Positions 1 through 8,930 of a stretch of 64,000 nt of DNA are shown piece by piece; position 1 is the first letter of the stretch; the number at the start of each line of letters is the position of its first letter. The notes beneath the pieces were generated by a model. It had not been told where the DNA came from and made no database searches. It was given only the letters and a program-made list of their open reading frames with translations. Both the position numbers and the translations under genes were made by a program. This stretch comes from Lysobacter gummosus (GTDB lineage Bacteria; Pseudomonadota; Gammaproteobacteria; Xanthomonadales; Xanthomonadaceae), in the NCBI RefSeq assembly GCF_001442805.1, contig NZ_CP011131.1, forward strand, positions 4,836,001 to 4,900,000, read 5' to 3'.

Positions 1-442
1 GGTCTTCGAAGGCGCGCGCCAAGGCATCGGCGTCCATCAGCAGATCCGGGCGATGGATCAGCAGCAGATCGAGGCGATCGGTGTTCAACGCGCGCAGCGA
101 ATTGTCGACCGAAGCCAGCACGTGCTCGCGCGAGCTGTCGTAGGACTTGATCCGGTGCTCCGGCCGCTGCGCCGAAGTCAGCTTGATCCCGCACTTGCTG
201 ACGATCCTGATGCGATCGCGCAAGGACGGCTCGGCCGCCAACGCCTCGCCGAACAACGACTCCACCCGGTAGTCGCCGTAGATATCGGCGTGATCGAAGC
301 TGTCGATGCCCAGCGCCAGGGCCTGATGGATCCAGTCCCGGCGCTGATCGACATCGAAGTTCCAGTCGGCCATGCGCCACACGCCGGCGACGATGGGCGA
401 CAGTTGCAGGGCGGGCGTTTCGGTTTCGGTATGGACGGGCAT
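1..442 (-). CDS. Aldo/keto reductase (C-terminal part outside window)
   Basis: The minus-strand frame reads MPVHTETETPALQLSPIVAG, then a typical aldo/keto reductase N-terminal half: WRMADWNF, the catalytic-Asp/Tyr region GIDSFDHADIYGDYRVE, then RIRIVSKCGIK and RLDLLLIHRPDLL. These are (beta/alpha)8 barrel strands with the Asp-Tyr-Lys of the active site. The order resembles YdhF-type oxidoreductases that use NADPH to reduce carbonyls. About 147 codons are visible and the gene continues past position 1. The ATG at 442 is the best start, because another CAT five bases upstream is out of frame. The exact substrate cannot be inferred. Confidence 0.85.
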   Translation of the reverse strand, partial: MPVHTETETPALQLSPIVAGVWRMADWNFDVDQRRDWIHQALALGIDSFDHADIYGDYRVESLFGEALAAEPSLRDRIRIVSKCGIKLTSAQRPEHRIKSYDSSREHVLASVDNSLRALNTDRLDLLLIHRPDLLMDADALARAFED

Positions 443-604
443 GGCATGGACGCGGATCGGGGGATGCCCAGTCTATCCTGCGCCGTCCGCAACGCTGTGC
501 TGCGGGAGCGGAGCGAGCCTCCCAGCCAGGCTCATGCGCCGTAGCGTTTGCGCCGATACATCAGCAGGCCGCGGCGCGACCTCGCTGAACCTGCCCCGGC
601 GGGT

Positions 605-1156
605 TCAGGCGGCGCTGTCCGCCAATTCCTCGACGTGCGCGTAGACCGCGTCGAACACCGCTTCCAGACCCGGGTGCACGCCGCGCACGCCGGCGATCAC
701 GCGGGCCGACCACTCGAAGTATTCGCGCTTGCGGGCGGCCGACCAGTCCTTCGGCGGCGTCTGCAGCAGATCGCGCAGGTTGCAGATCTTGTCTGCAAGC
801 TTGATCAACTGCGCCGGCGCCGATGCGTGCGCGGCGTGTTCGATCTGCAAGCGCTTGCGCTCGTGCTTGCTCAGGGATTTGTCGTCGCTGACTTCCAACA
901 CCACCGCGGCGATCTGCGCGCCGAATGCGGCCTCGATTTGCGCAGCGGTGGTTTCGGTGTCTTCGATGGTGTCGTGCAGCAACGCCGCGCACAGCACCAG
1001 CGGGTCGTCGATGCCTCCCTCATTGGCCAGCACATCGGCCAGGGCCAGCGGATGGTTGATGTACGGCGTGCTGGCGGCGTCGAGACGGCGCTGATGGCGG
1101 TGGCGCTCGGCGGCGAACGCCGCGGCGCGCAGGATCAAGGCTTGCGATGGATTCAT
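605..1156 (-). CDS. HD-domain phosphohydrolase, MESH1-like (ppGpp hydrolase type)
   Basis: A protein of 183 aa beginning MNPSQALILRAAAFAAERH. It has the single-domain HD architecture of MESH1/SpoT hydrolase domains: HRHQRR followed by PYINHPLALA, the metal-binding LLHDTIEDT motif (His-Asp plus Glu-Asp), and LIKLADKICNLRDL. Family members hydrolyse (p)ppGpp or NADPH with Mn2+. There is no synthetase, TGS or ACT domain, so it is a small alarmone hydrolase type. The start is fixed by AGGAG seven bases before the ATG. A longer in-frame extension to 1330 is low-complexity and unlikely. It is a monocistronic gene as far as can be seen. Confidence 0.85.
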   Translation of the reverse strand: MNPSQALILRAAAFAAERHRHQRRLDAASTPYINHPLALADVLANEGGIDDPLVLCAALLHDTIEDTETTAAQIEAAFGAQIAAVVLEVSDDKSLSKHERKRLQIEHAAHASAPAQLIKLADKICNLRDLLQTPPKDWSAARKREYFEWSARVIAGVRGVHPGLEAVFDAVYAHVEELADSAA

Positions 1157-1338
1157 ACGGGCTCCTGCTGACGTCCAACCGATCGCGCCACGCAGTCGGG
1201 CTGCGCGGGCGGGGATTGGAAGGCGGGGATGGCGGCGAACGGCCGCGGGACGCGCCCGTTGCAGGCGCGAACACAATTTATCACGTTCGCGCCGCGCACG
1301 GCCGCCGCCGGTCGATTCCGGCGGCGACAAGCCTCGAC

Positions 1339-1764
1339 TCAGGCCGCTACCGCGGCGCTCGCCTCGATCTCGAACAACATCCCGTCCAGGGCCAGGCGCG
1401 GCACCGGAATCAAAGTGCAGGCGGGGCGGTGATCGGCGCCGAACGCCGCCACCAGTTCTTCCCCGAACACGTGCAGCCGCTCGTGGCTGTGATCGACCAC
1501 CAGCACGGTGAACTTCACCACATCGCGCGGGCCGGCGCCGGCCGCGGCCAGGGCGGTGATCAGATTGGCCATGGCCTGGCGCACCTGCGCGCGGAAGTCG
1601 GGATCGAGCGCGCCGTCGGCGGTTTCACCGCCCTGCCCCGCGACCAGTATCCAGCGCGCGCCGGCTTCGACCTGGGCCAGATGCGAATAGCCGTTGGGCG
1701 CGGGGTCGTACAGGCCGACGGGATTGCTGAGGGCGAAGACCGGCCGGGGAGATGCGGAGTTCAT
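1339..1764 (-). CDS. RidA/YjgF/UK114 family protein
   Basis: A 141-aa protein with the RidA fold pattern: an N-terminal SNPVGLYDP stretch, ARWILVAGQGG (the common G-Q strand), LITALAAAGAGPRDVVKFTVLVVD, and a C-terminal PACTLIPVPRLALDGMLFEIE. Canonical RidA deaminates reactive enamine/imine intermediates and has an Arg in the motif RxxxxxxxLP. Here the equivalent reads HRPACTLIPVPRLA, so the key Arg may be shifted, and membership of a non-RidA (Rid2-7) subgroup is likely. Cytosolic; no operon partner seen. Confidence 0.8.
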   Translation of the reverse strand: MNSASPRPVFALSNPVGLYDPAPNGYSHLAQVEAGARWILVAGQGGETADGALDPDFRAQVRQAMANLITALAAAGAGPRDVVKFTVLVVDHSHERLHVFGEELVAAFGADHRPACTLIPVPRLALDGMLFEIEASAAVAA

Positions 1765-2075
1765 GCGGATTCCTTGCGAATGGGGGATGGCGATGCGGCG
1801 ATGCGGACGCGTCGATGCGCGTCTTCGAATCGCTCGCCACGGTACGACGATACAGCCCGCTTCGCCGTGACATGCGCGCCGCGAAGAAATTTTTCGCTCA
1901 GCCCCCGCCGCGCCCGGCGGGCAAGGCGAACACCTCGCTCAACGCGCGCGGCGTTCGGATTCTCGCGTTCGGCCGCCACGCGGGCAGGCTACCGGCCCGA
2001 CGGCGGATACCGATCGCGTCGCGACTCCATGGCGGAATCTGCCATCCAACTTGCGCGAAGGCGCCGCGGCTTCGC
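1765..2075. other. Intergenic stretch without a recognisable gene
   Basis: This 311-bp gap lies upstream of the RidA gene and after the rhodanese gene. Both strands contain open frames of up to about 70 codons, but they are Arg/Ala-rich shadows without ribosome-binding sites or family features. No clear hairpin or promoter could be assigned by eye. Confidence 0.4.
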
Positions 2076-2489
2076 TCACGCCGCCGCCTCGGCCTCCCCG
2101 CTCGCCAGCGCGAAGCCTTCGTCGAGCCAGCCGGTGACGCCGCCGGCCATCAGCTTGACCGCATAGCCCAGCTCGGCCAGCCGCACCGCGCCGCGTGCGG
2201 CGCCGTTGCAATGCGGGCCGGCGCAGTAGACGACGAACAAGGTCGAGGCCGGGTACGCGGCCATGCGCGAGGCGATGATCTTGCGATGCGGCAGATTGAT
2301 CGCGCCGGGCACGTGGCCGCGCGCGTACAGCTCGGGGCTGCGCGTATCGACCAGCACGAAGCCGGGCTCGGCCGTGGCCATCGCGGCGTGGGTGTCCCAG
2401 CAATCGGTCTCGAAGGCGAATTGCGACTGGAAGTGCGCCAGCGCCGATGCGGGCGCGGCGGCGGGAATCTCGGTGACGGCATTGCGCAT
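2076..2489 (-). CDS. Rhodanese-domain protein
   Basis: A 137-aa single rhodanese domain: GFVLVDTRSPELYARGHVPGA (CH2A-type signature), HRKIIASRM, and the active-site loop VVYCAGPHCNGAARGA with the catalytic Cys in YCAGPHCN. Such proteins move sulfane sulfur to a thiol acceptor in the cytosol. The ATG at 2489 has GGAG upstream; the longer reading to 2567 would run into the regulator's promoter. It is transcribed divergently from the FtrA-like regulator 92 bp away. That pairing recurs in proteobacteria and suggests that the regulator controls it (inference). Confidence 0.88.
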   Translation of the reverse strand: MRNAVTEIPAAAPASALAHFQSQFAFETDCWDTHAAMATAEPGFVLVDTRSPELYARGHVPGAINLPHRKIIASRMAAYPASTLFVVYCAGPHCNGAARGAVRLAELGYAVKLMAGGVTGWLDEGFALASGEAEAAA

Positions 2490-2581
2490 GATCAACTCCG
2501 GCGAGGTAAGGACGACACGCTCATTGTCGGCAGCGCCCGTCTGCGCCACCATTGGCAGGATTGCCACACTTCGATCAAATC

Positions 2582-3616
2582 ATGCCGAAGTCCGCCGCAG
2601 TGCTCCGCAAGCCCGCGCGCGCCGCCGCGAAGACCGGCGCGCCGATCAATCCGCGCGTGGCGGTGCTGGCCTACGAAGGCCTGTGCGCGTTCGAATTTTC
2701 CTGCGCGGCGGAAGTGTTCGGGTTGGCGCGGCCGGAACTGACCCGCGAACGCCTGGGCCGCGATTGGTACCGCTTCGAAACCTGCGCCGCCCAGCGCCGC
2801 CCCTTGCGCGGCCAGTACGGCCTGAAAATCCAGGCCGACGGCGGACTGGACCGGCTGGCCCGCGCCGGCACGGTGATCGTTCCAGGCTGGAGCGGCAGCG
2901 ACGCGCCGGTGCCCGCCGCCATCGCCGACGCCCTGCGCGAAGCGCATGCGCGCGGCGCGCGGCTGCTGTCGATCTGCTCGGGCGTGTTCGTGCTGGCCGC
3001 GACCGGTCTGCTCGACGGCCGCCGCGCCACCACGCACTGGCGTTACCTCGAAACCCTGCGCGAACGCTATCCGCGCATCCGCATCGACGCCAACGCCTTG
3101 TACGTGGACGAAGGCCACCTGCTGACCTCAGCCGGCAGCGCCGCCGGACTGGACCTGTGCCTGCATCTGGTGCGGCGCGATTGGGGCCCGCGCATCGCCA
3201 ATCACGTGGCGCGGCGCCTGGTGATCGCGCCGCATCGCGAAGGCGGCCAGGCGCAGTACATCGAACGGCCGGTGCAACGCAGCGAACGCGGCGCGCTGGC
3301 GCCGCTGCTGGACGACATGCGCAGGCGCCTGGCCGAGCCGCTGACGATCGCCGAACTGGCGCGGATCGCGGCGATGAGCGAGCGCAGTTTCATGCGCCAC
3401 TTCAAGCAGGCCACCGGCGCCACGCCGGCCGACTGGCTGATCCAGGCGAGGGTCGAGCGCGCGCGCGAACTGCTGGAAACCACGCCCGCCTCGATCGACC
3501 GCATCGCCGGCGAGACCGGCTTCGGCAGCGCGATCACCATGCGCCACCACTTCCGCCGCAAGCTCGGCGTCAGCCCGCGCGACTATCGGCAACGCTTCGC
3601 GCGCGAACGCGGCTGA
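2582..3616 (+). CDS. FtrA/GlxA-type AraC family transcriptional regulator (DJ-1/PfpI + HTH)
   Basis: 344 aa in two parts. Residues about 20-190 form a DJ-1/PfpI-like sensor domain (VAVLAYEGLCAFEFSCAAEV; the nucleophile elbow LLSICSGVFVLAATGLL with Cys; RATTHWRYLETL). The C-terminal ~100 aa are an AraC double HTH (PLTIAELARIAAMSERSFMRHF, then GFGSAITMRHHFRRKLGVSPRDYRQRF). This is the layout of FtrA and GlxA regulators. The ATG at 2582 was preferred over a TTG ten codons earlier. It is divergent from the rhodanese gene, its likely target. Confidence 0.88.
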   Translation: MPKSAAVLRKPARAAAKTGAPINPRVAVLAYEGLCAFEFSCAAEVFGLARPELTRERLGRDWYRFETCAAQRRPLRGQYGLKIQADGGLDRLARAGTVIVPGWSGSDAPVPAAIADALREAHARGARLLSICSGVFVLAATGLLDGRRATTHWRYLETLRERYPRIRIDANALYVDEGHLLTSAGSAAGLDLCLHLVRRDWGPRIANHVARRLVIAPHREGGQAQYIERPVQRSERGALAPLLDDMRRRLAEPLTIAELARIAAMSERSFMRHFKQATGATPADWLIQARVERARELLETTPASIDRIAGETGFGSAITMRHHFRRKLGVSPRDYRQRFARERG

Positions 3617-3846
3617 AGCGCGGCGGCGCGGCGCAATGAGCGCGCGCGCTAAATCCGATCGCGATAACCGTCACGAATCGACAATCACGCTGTCCGGCGC
3701 CACCTGCTTTGCCCGTGGACCGGTAATGGGCCGCGTCCTCGCGCCGCCCGTTCTCCAGCTTCCGCCAGGATGGCATGCCGCGAGCGGCCGCCCTGGCCGT
3801 GCGCGGACTGCTGTCGCGCGGGCACCCCACCGACCACGGAGCCCCC

Positions 3847-4671
3847 ATGAGCACCTTCACCACGCGCGCCGGTATCGAGTTGTACTACAAGGATTGGGGC
3901 AGCGGTCCCGCGGTGGTGTTCTGCCACGGCTGGCCGCTGACCGCCGACAGTTGGGAAGCGCAGATGTTCTTCCTGGCCGGCAACGGTTTTCGCTGCATCG
4001 CCCACGACCGCCGCGGCCACGGCCGTTCCGCCCAGCCTTGGGACGGCAACGACATGGATCACTACGCCGACGATCTGGCCGAACTGATCGAACACCTGGA
4101 CCTGCGCGATGCGGTCCTGTTCGGTTTCTCCACCGGCGGCGGCGAAGTGGCGCGCTACATCGGCCGTCACGGCACCGCGCGGGTCGCGAAAGCCGGACTG
4201 ATTTCGGCGGTGCCGCCGCTGATGCTCAAGACCGAGCGCAATCCCGGCGGCTTGCCGAGCGAGGTGTTCGACGGCCTGCGCGCGGCCTCGCTCGCCGACC
4301 GTTCGCAGTTGTACAAGGACCTGGCCGCCGGCCCGTTCTTCGGCTACAACCGGCCCGGCGCCAAGCCTTCGCAAGGCGCGATCGACTGGTTCTGGGTGCA
4401 GGGCATGGCCGGCGGCCACAAGAACACCTACGACTCCATCGCCGCGTTCTCGGCCACCGATTTCACCGAAGACCTGAAGAAATTCGACGTGCCGACCTTG
4501 ATCGTGCACGGCGACGACGATCAGGTCGTGCCGATCGACGCCGCCGGCCGCGCATCGGCCAAGTTGATCAAGAACAGCAAGCTCATCGTCTACCCGGGCG
4601 CGCCGCACGGATTGACCGACACCCACAAGGACCGGCTCAACGCCGATCTGCTGGCGTTCTTGCAAGGCTGA
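3847..4671 (+). CDS. Alpha/beta hydrolase, cofactor-free haloperoxidase/arylesterase type
   Basis: A 274-aa alpha/beta hydrolase. It shows the oxyanion [10 protein letters not shown] segment, HDRRGHGRS, the nucleophile elbow [13 protein letters not shown] (Ser in GFSTGGG), the acid [14 protein letters not shown] and the catalytic His in [11 protein letters not shown]. The GFSTGGGE elbow is diagnostic of the non-haem chloroperoxidase/aryl esterase group, which hydrolyses esters and can form peracids. No signal peptide. GGAG sits eight bases before the ATG. It stands alone, followed by a strong hairpin. Confidence 0.9.
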   Translation: MSTFTTRAGIELYYKDWGSGPAVVFCHGWPLTADSWEAQMFFLAGNGFRCIAHDRRGHGRSAQPWDGNDMDHYADDLAELIEHLDLRDAVLFGFSTGGGEVARYIGRHGTARVAKAGLISAVPPLMLKTERNPGGLPSEVFDGLRAASLADRSQLYKDLAAGPFFGYNRPGAKPSQGAIDWFWVQGMAGGHKNTYDSIAAFSATDFTEDLKKFDVPTLIVHGDDDQVVPIDAAGRASAKLIKNSKLIVYPGAPHGLTDTHKDRLNADLLAFLQG

Positions 4672-4685
4672 AACCCGAGGCCGGG

Positions 4686-4707
4686 CGCCCGGCGTTTTCG
4701 CCGGGCG
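4686..4707. terminator. GC-rich perfect hairpin after the hydrolase gene
   Basis: The nine-base arms CGCCCGGCG and CGCCGGGCG are separated by TTTT, fifteen bases after the hydrolase stop. There is no U-tract, so termination efficiency is uncertain; it could equally stabilise the 3' end of the mRNA. Confidence 0.5.
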
Positions 4708-4751
4708 GTGCGGGCGCTAAGCTGGGCCCGCACCGACACGATGGGCCGGCG

Positions 4752-5207
4752 ATGGCGACCGACAAACGACGCGTAGCGTTTACCGACGAAGACGGCGATC
4801 ACCTGGGCGTCTACTACCTGCCGGCCGATTCGATCGACTGCGAGGACGGCGATTTCAGCGCCCTGTGCGCAATGGGCACCGCAGTCTTGCGCGGCCGCAG
4901 CTTCGCGCGCTCCAATCTGTATTGGGCCATCCTGGCGGACAGCGACCTGTCCGGATGCATTTTCCAGGGCGCGGATTTGCGCGGCGCGAACTTGCGCGGC
5001 GCGAATCTGGCCGGCGCGAATCTGCGCGATGCCGACCTGGGCCTCGACGCGCTCGGCGGCGCCACCCGCGTGCAAGGCGCCGATTTCAGTGGTGCGCAGT
5101 TGCACGGCTGCAAGCTTGAAGGCGCGCAGTACGACGACAGCACCCGCTTCCCGGCCGGCTTCGATCCTGTATCCGCGGGCATGATCGAGACTGCGCCGCG
5201 GCGCTGA
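4752..5207 (+). CDS. Pentapeptide-repeat protein
   Basis: 151 aa. After an N-terminal segment (MATDKRRVAFTDEDGDHLG) come two blocks of A(D/N)LXX pentapeptides: CIFQG ADLRG ANLRG ANLAG ANLRD ADLG, and later ADFSG AQLHG CKLEG AQYDD. Such repeats build a right-handed quadrilateral beta-helix. Some members mimic DNA and protect gyrase (Qnr/MfpA), but this one is short with few coils, so that role is not supported. A hypothetical protein follows 20 bp downstream and may be co-transcribed. Confidence 0.8.
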   Translation: MATDKRRVAFTDEDGDHLGVYYLPADSIDCEDGDFSALCAMGTAVLRGRSFARSNLYWAILADSDLSGCIFQGADLRGANLRGANLAGANLRDADLGLDALGGATRVQGADFSGAQLHGCKLEGAQYDDSTRFPAGFDPVSAGMIETAPRR

Positions 5208-5227
5208 TATCCCTCGCCTGCATCCGA

Positions 5228-6178
5228 ATGGACTCGACCCACGTCATGAAGACTCTGCAACTGTGGCCCATTGTCACGCTCGATCCGGGCTCGGGCGAAC
5301 TGGTCGCTTTCGATCCCGGCCCGCAGCGCACGCTGTATACCCTGCATACGCTCGGATCGCCGGATCATCGCGGCGGCGGCCCGGCTTCGTCGAAGCACCG
5401 TCCGGTCGCGTCGCGGCGCTATCGCGCGCAGGCCTGGCTCGACGGCGAATGCGTGTTGGACGCGATCATCGACGACAAGCATCACAACATCCATCACTTG
5501 CAACCACTCGGCGACGATCTGTTGCTGGCCTGCGCGCGCTCCCATCAGCGCGGCGGTTACAGCCGCCTCAACGGCCGCGTGTACTCGCGATCGGGCGAGT
5601 TGTTGCGCGAATTGGCGCTGGGCGACGGCATCGAGCATCTTCAGACGACGGCGCGCGGCGAGATATGGACCGGGTATTTCGACGAGGGGGTATTCGGCGA
5701 CGACCCGATTTCCACCGCGGGCCTGGTCGCCTGGGACGCGCAAGGAACGAGCGTGTTCCGCTACGATCCGCCGGCACCGCTGGACAGCATGGCCGATTGC
5801 TACGCGCTCAACCTCGCCAGCCATAACGAAACCTGGTTGTGCTACTACACCGGCTTTCCGCTGGTGCAACTGCGCGATCACCGCATCGTGCGCTCATGGA
5901 CGTTGCCCGATCCCGCGATCGGTTCGCATGCCTTCGCCGTGCATCATCGCCATGTCCTGTTCGCCGGAGGCTACCGCCATCGCGATACTTATCACTTGCT
6001 GAGCCTGGATGACGGTCCACAGGCCTGCGCGGCGGCGAGTTTCGAATTGATCGACGAAGACGGCGAGCCGCTGCGCGCGGCGCGCATCGCCGGCCGCGGC
6101 GATACGCTGTACCTGCTCAGCGGCCGGCGCATTTACGCCTGCGACATCCATCGGGCGATCAGCGAATCCGGCCGCTGA
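5228..6178 (+). CDS. Hypothetical protein, beta-propeller-like
   Basis: About 316 aa (or 310 from the second Met, MKTLQLWPIVTLDPGSGE). No family is recognised with certainty. The sequence alternates short hydrophobic strands with GD/DG turns, for example DGECVLDAIIDDKHHNIHHL, REIWTGYFDEGVFGDDP-like and HVLFAGGYRHRDTYHLLSLDD. This is the texture of a beta-propeller or of a sensor-like repeat protein. No signal peptide, so it is probably cytosolic. It follows the pentapeptide gene closely in the same direction. Confidence 0.6.
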   Translation: MDSTHVMKTLQLWPIVTLDPGSGELVAFDPGPQRTLYTLHTLGSPDHRGGGPASSKHRPVASRRYRAQAWLDGECVLDAIIDDKHHNIHHLQPLGDDLLLACARSHQRGGYSRLNGRVYSRSGELLRELALGDGIEHLQTTARGEIWTGYFDEGVFGDDPISTAGLVAWDAQGTSVFRYDPPAPLDSMADCYALNLASHNETWLCYYTGFPLVQLRDHRIVRSWTLPDPAIGSHAFAVHHRHVLFAGGYRHRDTYHLLSLDDGPQACAAASFELIDEDGEPLRAARIAGRGDTLYLLSGRRIYACDIHRAISESGR

Positions 6179-6208
6179 CCGCCGCCTCGGCGATCGCCGG
6201 CGCCAGGC

Positions 6209-7738
6209 TCACGGCGCCGCCGGCTTGCGCGCCTGCAACTGCCGCTCCAGGTCGCGCTGGAAGGCTTCCCCTTCGGCCAGCTTGCGATCTATCTGTTCCA
6301 TCGACAGCCAGCGCCCTTGCGCGAACACGCCGTCGATCTTCGCCACGTTCTGGACATCGGCCAGCGGATCGGCGTTGAGCAAGACCAGGTTCGCGCGTTC
6401 GCCCTCGCGCACCGCGCCGCTGCCGGCGCCCGGGTCGAACAGGCGATGGGCGTTGATCGAGGCCGCGCGCAGCACTTCCACCGGCTTGAGGCCGATCTCG
6501 CGCAGTTCGATCATTTCCTGTTGTGCCGACACGCCGAACGGCAGCCCAGGCAAGGGAGCGTCGGTGCCGACAGTGAAGCCGACCCCGCGCTTCCACAACT
6601 CGCGCGCGAGCACGCGGCCGAAGTCGTAGCCGGCCGAGAAGCGGTCGGCGTTCTCCTGATCGCGGAAGGCCTGGCTCAGATAGCGGTTGGCCGGCGGCGC
6701 CCACTCGCGGCGCGTGACCGGATCGACCAGTTTCAGCCATTCGCCGGGAACCGGCGGCACTTCGCGCTGCACGTACATGCCGACGATGGTCTTGAGCGTG
6801 ATCAGGCCGGGCGACACCGACATGCGGCTATCGACCATCGCCTGCGCCAGCGCGTCGATGTCCTTCGGCGCCAGATCGCTGCCGAAACGGGCGAAGCGCG
6901 CCAGCTCTTCGATGTGGGCGACGTTGGTCATCGGATGGGCGAAGGTGAAATCGCGATCGGCGCAGGTGCCGCAACCCAGTTGCGGCAGATGGCCGGTGGT
7001 GATGAAGCCCTGTCGCTTGGATTCTTCGACCACGGCCAGATAGGTTTCGCGATTGAGGAACTGATACGGCTTGATGAAATCGTAGCCGCGTTCGCGCGCG
7101 CGGCGCACCGCGGTGACGCCGTCGGCGGCGGTGGTCGGCGCCTCGGGTTTCGACGCCGGCACCGCGCCTTCGGGCTTGGCCGCGACCGCCGCGCGCGGGC
7201 CGTTGATGAGCTTGCCAACGTACAGCTTGGGCCCGTCGATGCGGCCGGCATCGATTTCGCCGCGCAGCCACAACAGGTCGTCATCGCTGCTCACGCTGCC
7301 GCCCAGATTGGCCGCGCCGGTAACGCCGGCCTTGAGCAGGCTCAACATCACCTGGCGGTCGTAGCGATGGTCGCGGCCCAGATCCAGGCCGGACAGCGTC
7401 GCGTCCTTGCTGCCGCGAATCGCGCCCTCGGTGGCCAAGTGCAAGTGCGCATCGACGAAACCGGGCACCAGGAACTTGCCGCGCCCATCCACCACCGACG
7501 CGTCCTTGACCTTCGCCACCGCGCCGGGCGGCAGAATCCGCGCGATCTTGCCGTCGCGAATCAGCACCGTGCGATGCGCCAGCACTTCATCGGTATCGGC
7601 CGGAATAACGGTGACATCGCGAACCACCCAGCTGCCGGCGGGCTCGACGGACGCGGCGGCCGGCGGCGCCGTCGCGGTTGCGGCGGCCGCCGTTGCCGGC
7701 GCCGCGCCCAAGACCATGCCCAGCAGATAAGCGATCAT
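6209..7738 (-). CDS. Secreted amidohydrolase-family protein
   Basis: 509 aa. An N-terminal signal sequence (MIAYLLGMVLGAAPATAAAA) is followed by the amidohydrolase start pattern (VVRDVTVIPADTDEVL, TVLIRDGKIARILPPGA) and the metal-binding PGFVDAHLHL motif (HxH). Later come ITTGHLPQLGCGT, TNVAHIEEL and GFTVGTDAPLPGLPFG, which supply further His/Asp ligands. The C-terminus has the typical GERANLVLLNADPLADV. It is an imidazolonepropionase-like periplasmic metal hydrolase; the substrate is unknown. The start at 7738 is supported by GGAGACAGGA just upstream. A much longer in-frame reading to 8101 is not credible. Confidence 0.88.
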   Translation of the reverse strand: MIAYLLGMVLGAAPATAAAATATAPPAAASVEPAGSWVVRDVTVIPADTDEVLAHRTVLIRDGKIARILPPGAVAKVKDASVVDGRGKFLVPGFVDAHLHLATEGAIRGSKDATLSGLDLGRDHRYDRQVMLSLLKAGVTGAANLGGSVSSDDDLLWLRGEIDAGRIDGPKLYVGKLINGPRAAVAAKPEGAVPASKPEAPTTAADGVTAVRRARERGYDFIKPYQFLNRETYLAVVEESKRQGFITTGHLPQLGCGTCADRDFTFAHPMTNVAHIEELARFARFGSDLAPKDIDALAQAMVDSRMSVSPGLITLKTIVGMYVQREVPPVPGEWLKLVDPVTRREWAPPANRYLSQAFRDQENADRFSAGYDFGRVLARELWKRGVGFTVGTDAPLPGLPFGVSAQQEMIELREIGLKPVEVLRAASINAHRLFDPGAGSGAVREGERANLVLLNADPLADVQNVAKIDGVFAQGRWLSMEQIDRKLAEGEAFQRDLERQLQARKPAAP

Positions 7739-7784
7739 TCCTGTCTCCCACTCGTGAGGTGTCGATGATAAGCACCGGCCGCGA

Positions 7785-7970
7785 AGCCGCGGCGGCCGGA
7801 ATCGGGCGGCGCGCTCGCAGCGTCCGCCCTCAACAGATGCGCGTCGTTGCGTTATGGTTGAAAGATCCGCCGCAATCGTTGCCGCCCCGCGTGGCCGCAC
7901 CGGCGGGCGCGGCGATCGCGATCGCGACGCCGGCGTCCGATTCAGAGTGTCGAACATGAAACAGAACATC
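7785..7970 (+). repeat. Direct repeat copy 1 (sirtuin promoter and first codons)
   Basis: About 186 bp that recurs in diverged form at 12211-12390. Nearly identical blocks are GCCGCGGCGGCCGG, the TCGGGCGGCGCGCTCGCAGC stretch, CAACAGATGCGCG, TATGGTTGAAAG, and the end block TTCAGAGTGTCGAACATGAA followed by ACAGAACATC. This copy contains the functional start of the sirtuin gene. Confidence 0.85.
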
Positions 7971-8639
7971 GTCGTATTCACCGGCGCCGGCGTCAGCGCC
8001 GAAAGCGGCCTGAAGACCTTCCGCGACATGGGCGGCCTGTGGCACGAGTATCGTCTGCAGGACGTCGCTTCGCCGCAGGCATTCGAGCGAGACCCCGCCA
8101 CGGTCCTGCGTTTCTACAACGAGCGCCGCAAGGCCGTGCTGGCCGCGCGCCCGAACGCCGCGCACGAGGCCATCGCGCGGCTTGAGGACAAGTACAGCGT
8201 CGTCGTCATCACGCAGAACATCGACGACCTGCACGAGCGCGCCGGCTCCACCCACGTGATCCACGTGCACGGCGAAATCCTCAAGGCGCGCAGCAGCGCC
8301 GACCAATCGCGCATCTACACGCTCAAGGGCCCGCTGATCGAGATCGGCGATCTGTGCGAACTGGGCAGCCAGTTGCGTCCGGATGTGGTCTGGTTCGGCG
8401 AAGGCGTCCTGCACCTGGAGCAGGCGGCGCAGCATTTCTCCAACGCCGACAAGGTGCTGGCGATCGGCACCTCGCTGACCGTATTCCCGGCCGCGGGCCT
8501 GGTCGATTACGCCCCGCCCACCGCCGAGCGCGTATTCGTGTCGCCCGAACTGCAGGAGGTGCCGCGTTATTACCGCTTCCTGCAGGGCACCGCGGTGGAG
8601 ACGGTGCCGCCGTTGGTGGCGCGGTGGTTGTCGCACTGA
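7956..8639 (+). CDS. SIR2-family NAD-dependent protein deacylase (class III type, without zinc cysteines)
   Basis: 227 aa with the full NAD-binding signature: TGAGVSAESGLKTFRDMGG, TQNIDDLHERAG, the catalytic His in HVHGEIL, RPDVVWFGE and IGTSLTVFPAAGL. A YNER (YxxR) pair after FERDPATVLRF matches the class III (SIRT5/CobB) desuccinylase feature. The region between HGE and RPDVVWFGE has a single Cys, so the usual zinc tetracysteine is absent. Zinc-less relatives occur in Bacteroidetes and other bacteria. The promoter lies within a segment duplicated at 12.2 kb. Confidence 0.9.
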   Translation: MKQNIVVFTGAGVSAESGLKTFRDMGGLWHEYRLQDVASPQAFERDPATVLRFYNERRKAVLAARPNAAHEAIARLEDKYSVVVITQNIDDLHERAGSTHVIHVHGEILKARSSADQSRIYTLKGPLIEIGDLCELGSQLRPDVVWFGEGVLHLEQAAQHFSNADKVLAIGTSLTVFPAAGLVDYAPPTAERVFVSPELQEVPRYYRFLQGTAVETVPPLVARWLSH

Positions 8640-8736
8640 GACGGCTCATCCGTCTTCGGCACAGTTGAATCGCGGCGGTTAAGCCGCTCGGTCTTCGGGC
8701 ACATTTATTCAACCTTGAAGGTCGCGTCCACAGGAC

Positions 8737-8783
8737 GTAGCCTCGAACCCAGCCGCTTCAAGGACTGGATATGCGCCGACACC
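8737..8783 (+). repeat. Degenerate copy of the lipoprotein gene leader
   Basis: The segment ending TTCAAGGACTGGATATGCG and CCGACACC closely resembles 9326-9374, where CTCAAGGAATGGATATGCG starts a real lipoprotein gene. Here the frame from ATG 8771 starts MRRHRSWMML but then loses any signal-peptide character. It looks like a decayed or truncated paralogue start. Confidence 0.5.
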
Positions 8784-8930
8784 GCTCATGGATGATGCTG
8801 AACCCGTCATCAGCTTTGACCGCATGCGACTTTCGCCCGTCCGCCGGTAGAGCCACGCAGTGGCTTGAGCAGAACCCACAGCCCGGGCAACGACCATCGA
8901 GGCTTACCTCTGCGCCAAGGGACAGCAATA

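Noticed and set aside
605..1330. Longer 241-aa reading of the HD-domain gene
   Set aside because: The extra 58 residues are Arg/Pro-rich without family similarity, whereas ATG 1156 has AGGAG at ideal distance and starts at the expected family N-terminus.
4752..5207. Quinolone-resistance (Qnr-like) call for the pentapeptide protein
   Set aside because: The protein is short with few complete coils and no Qnr-specific loops.
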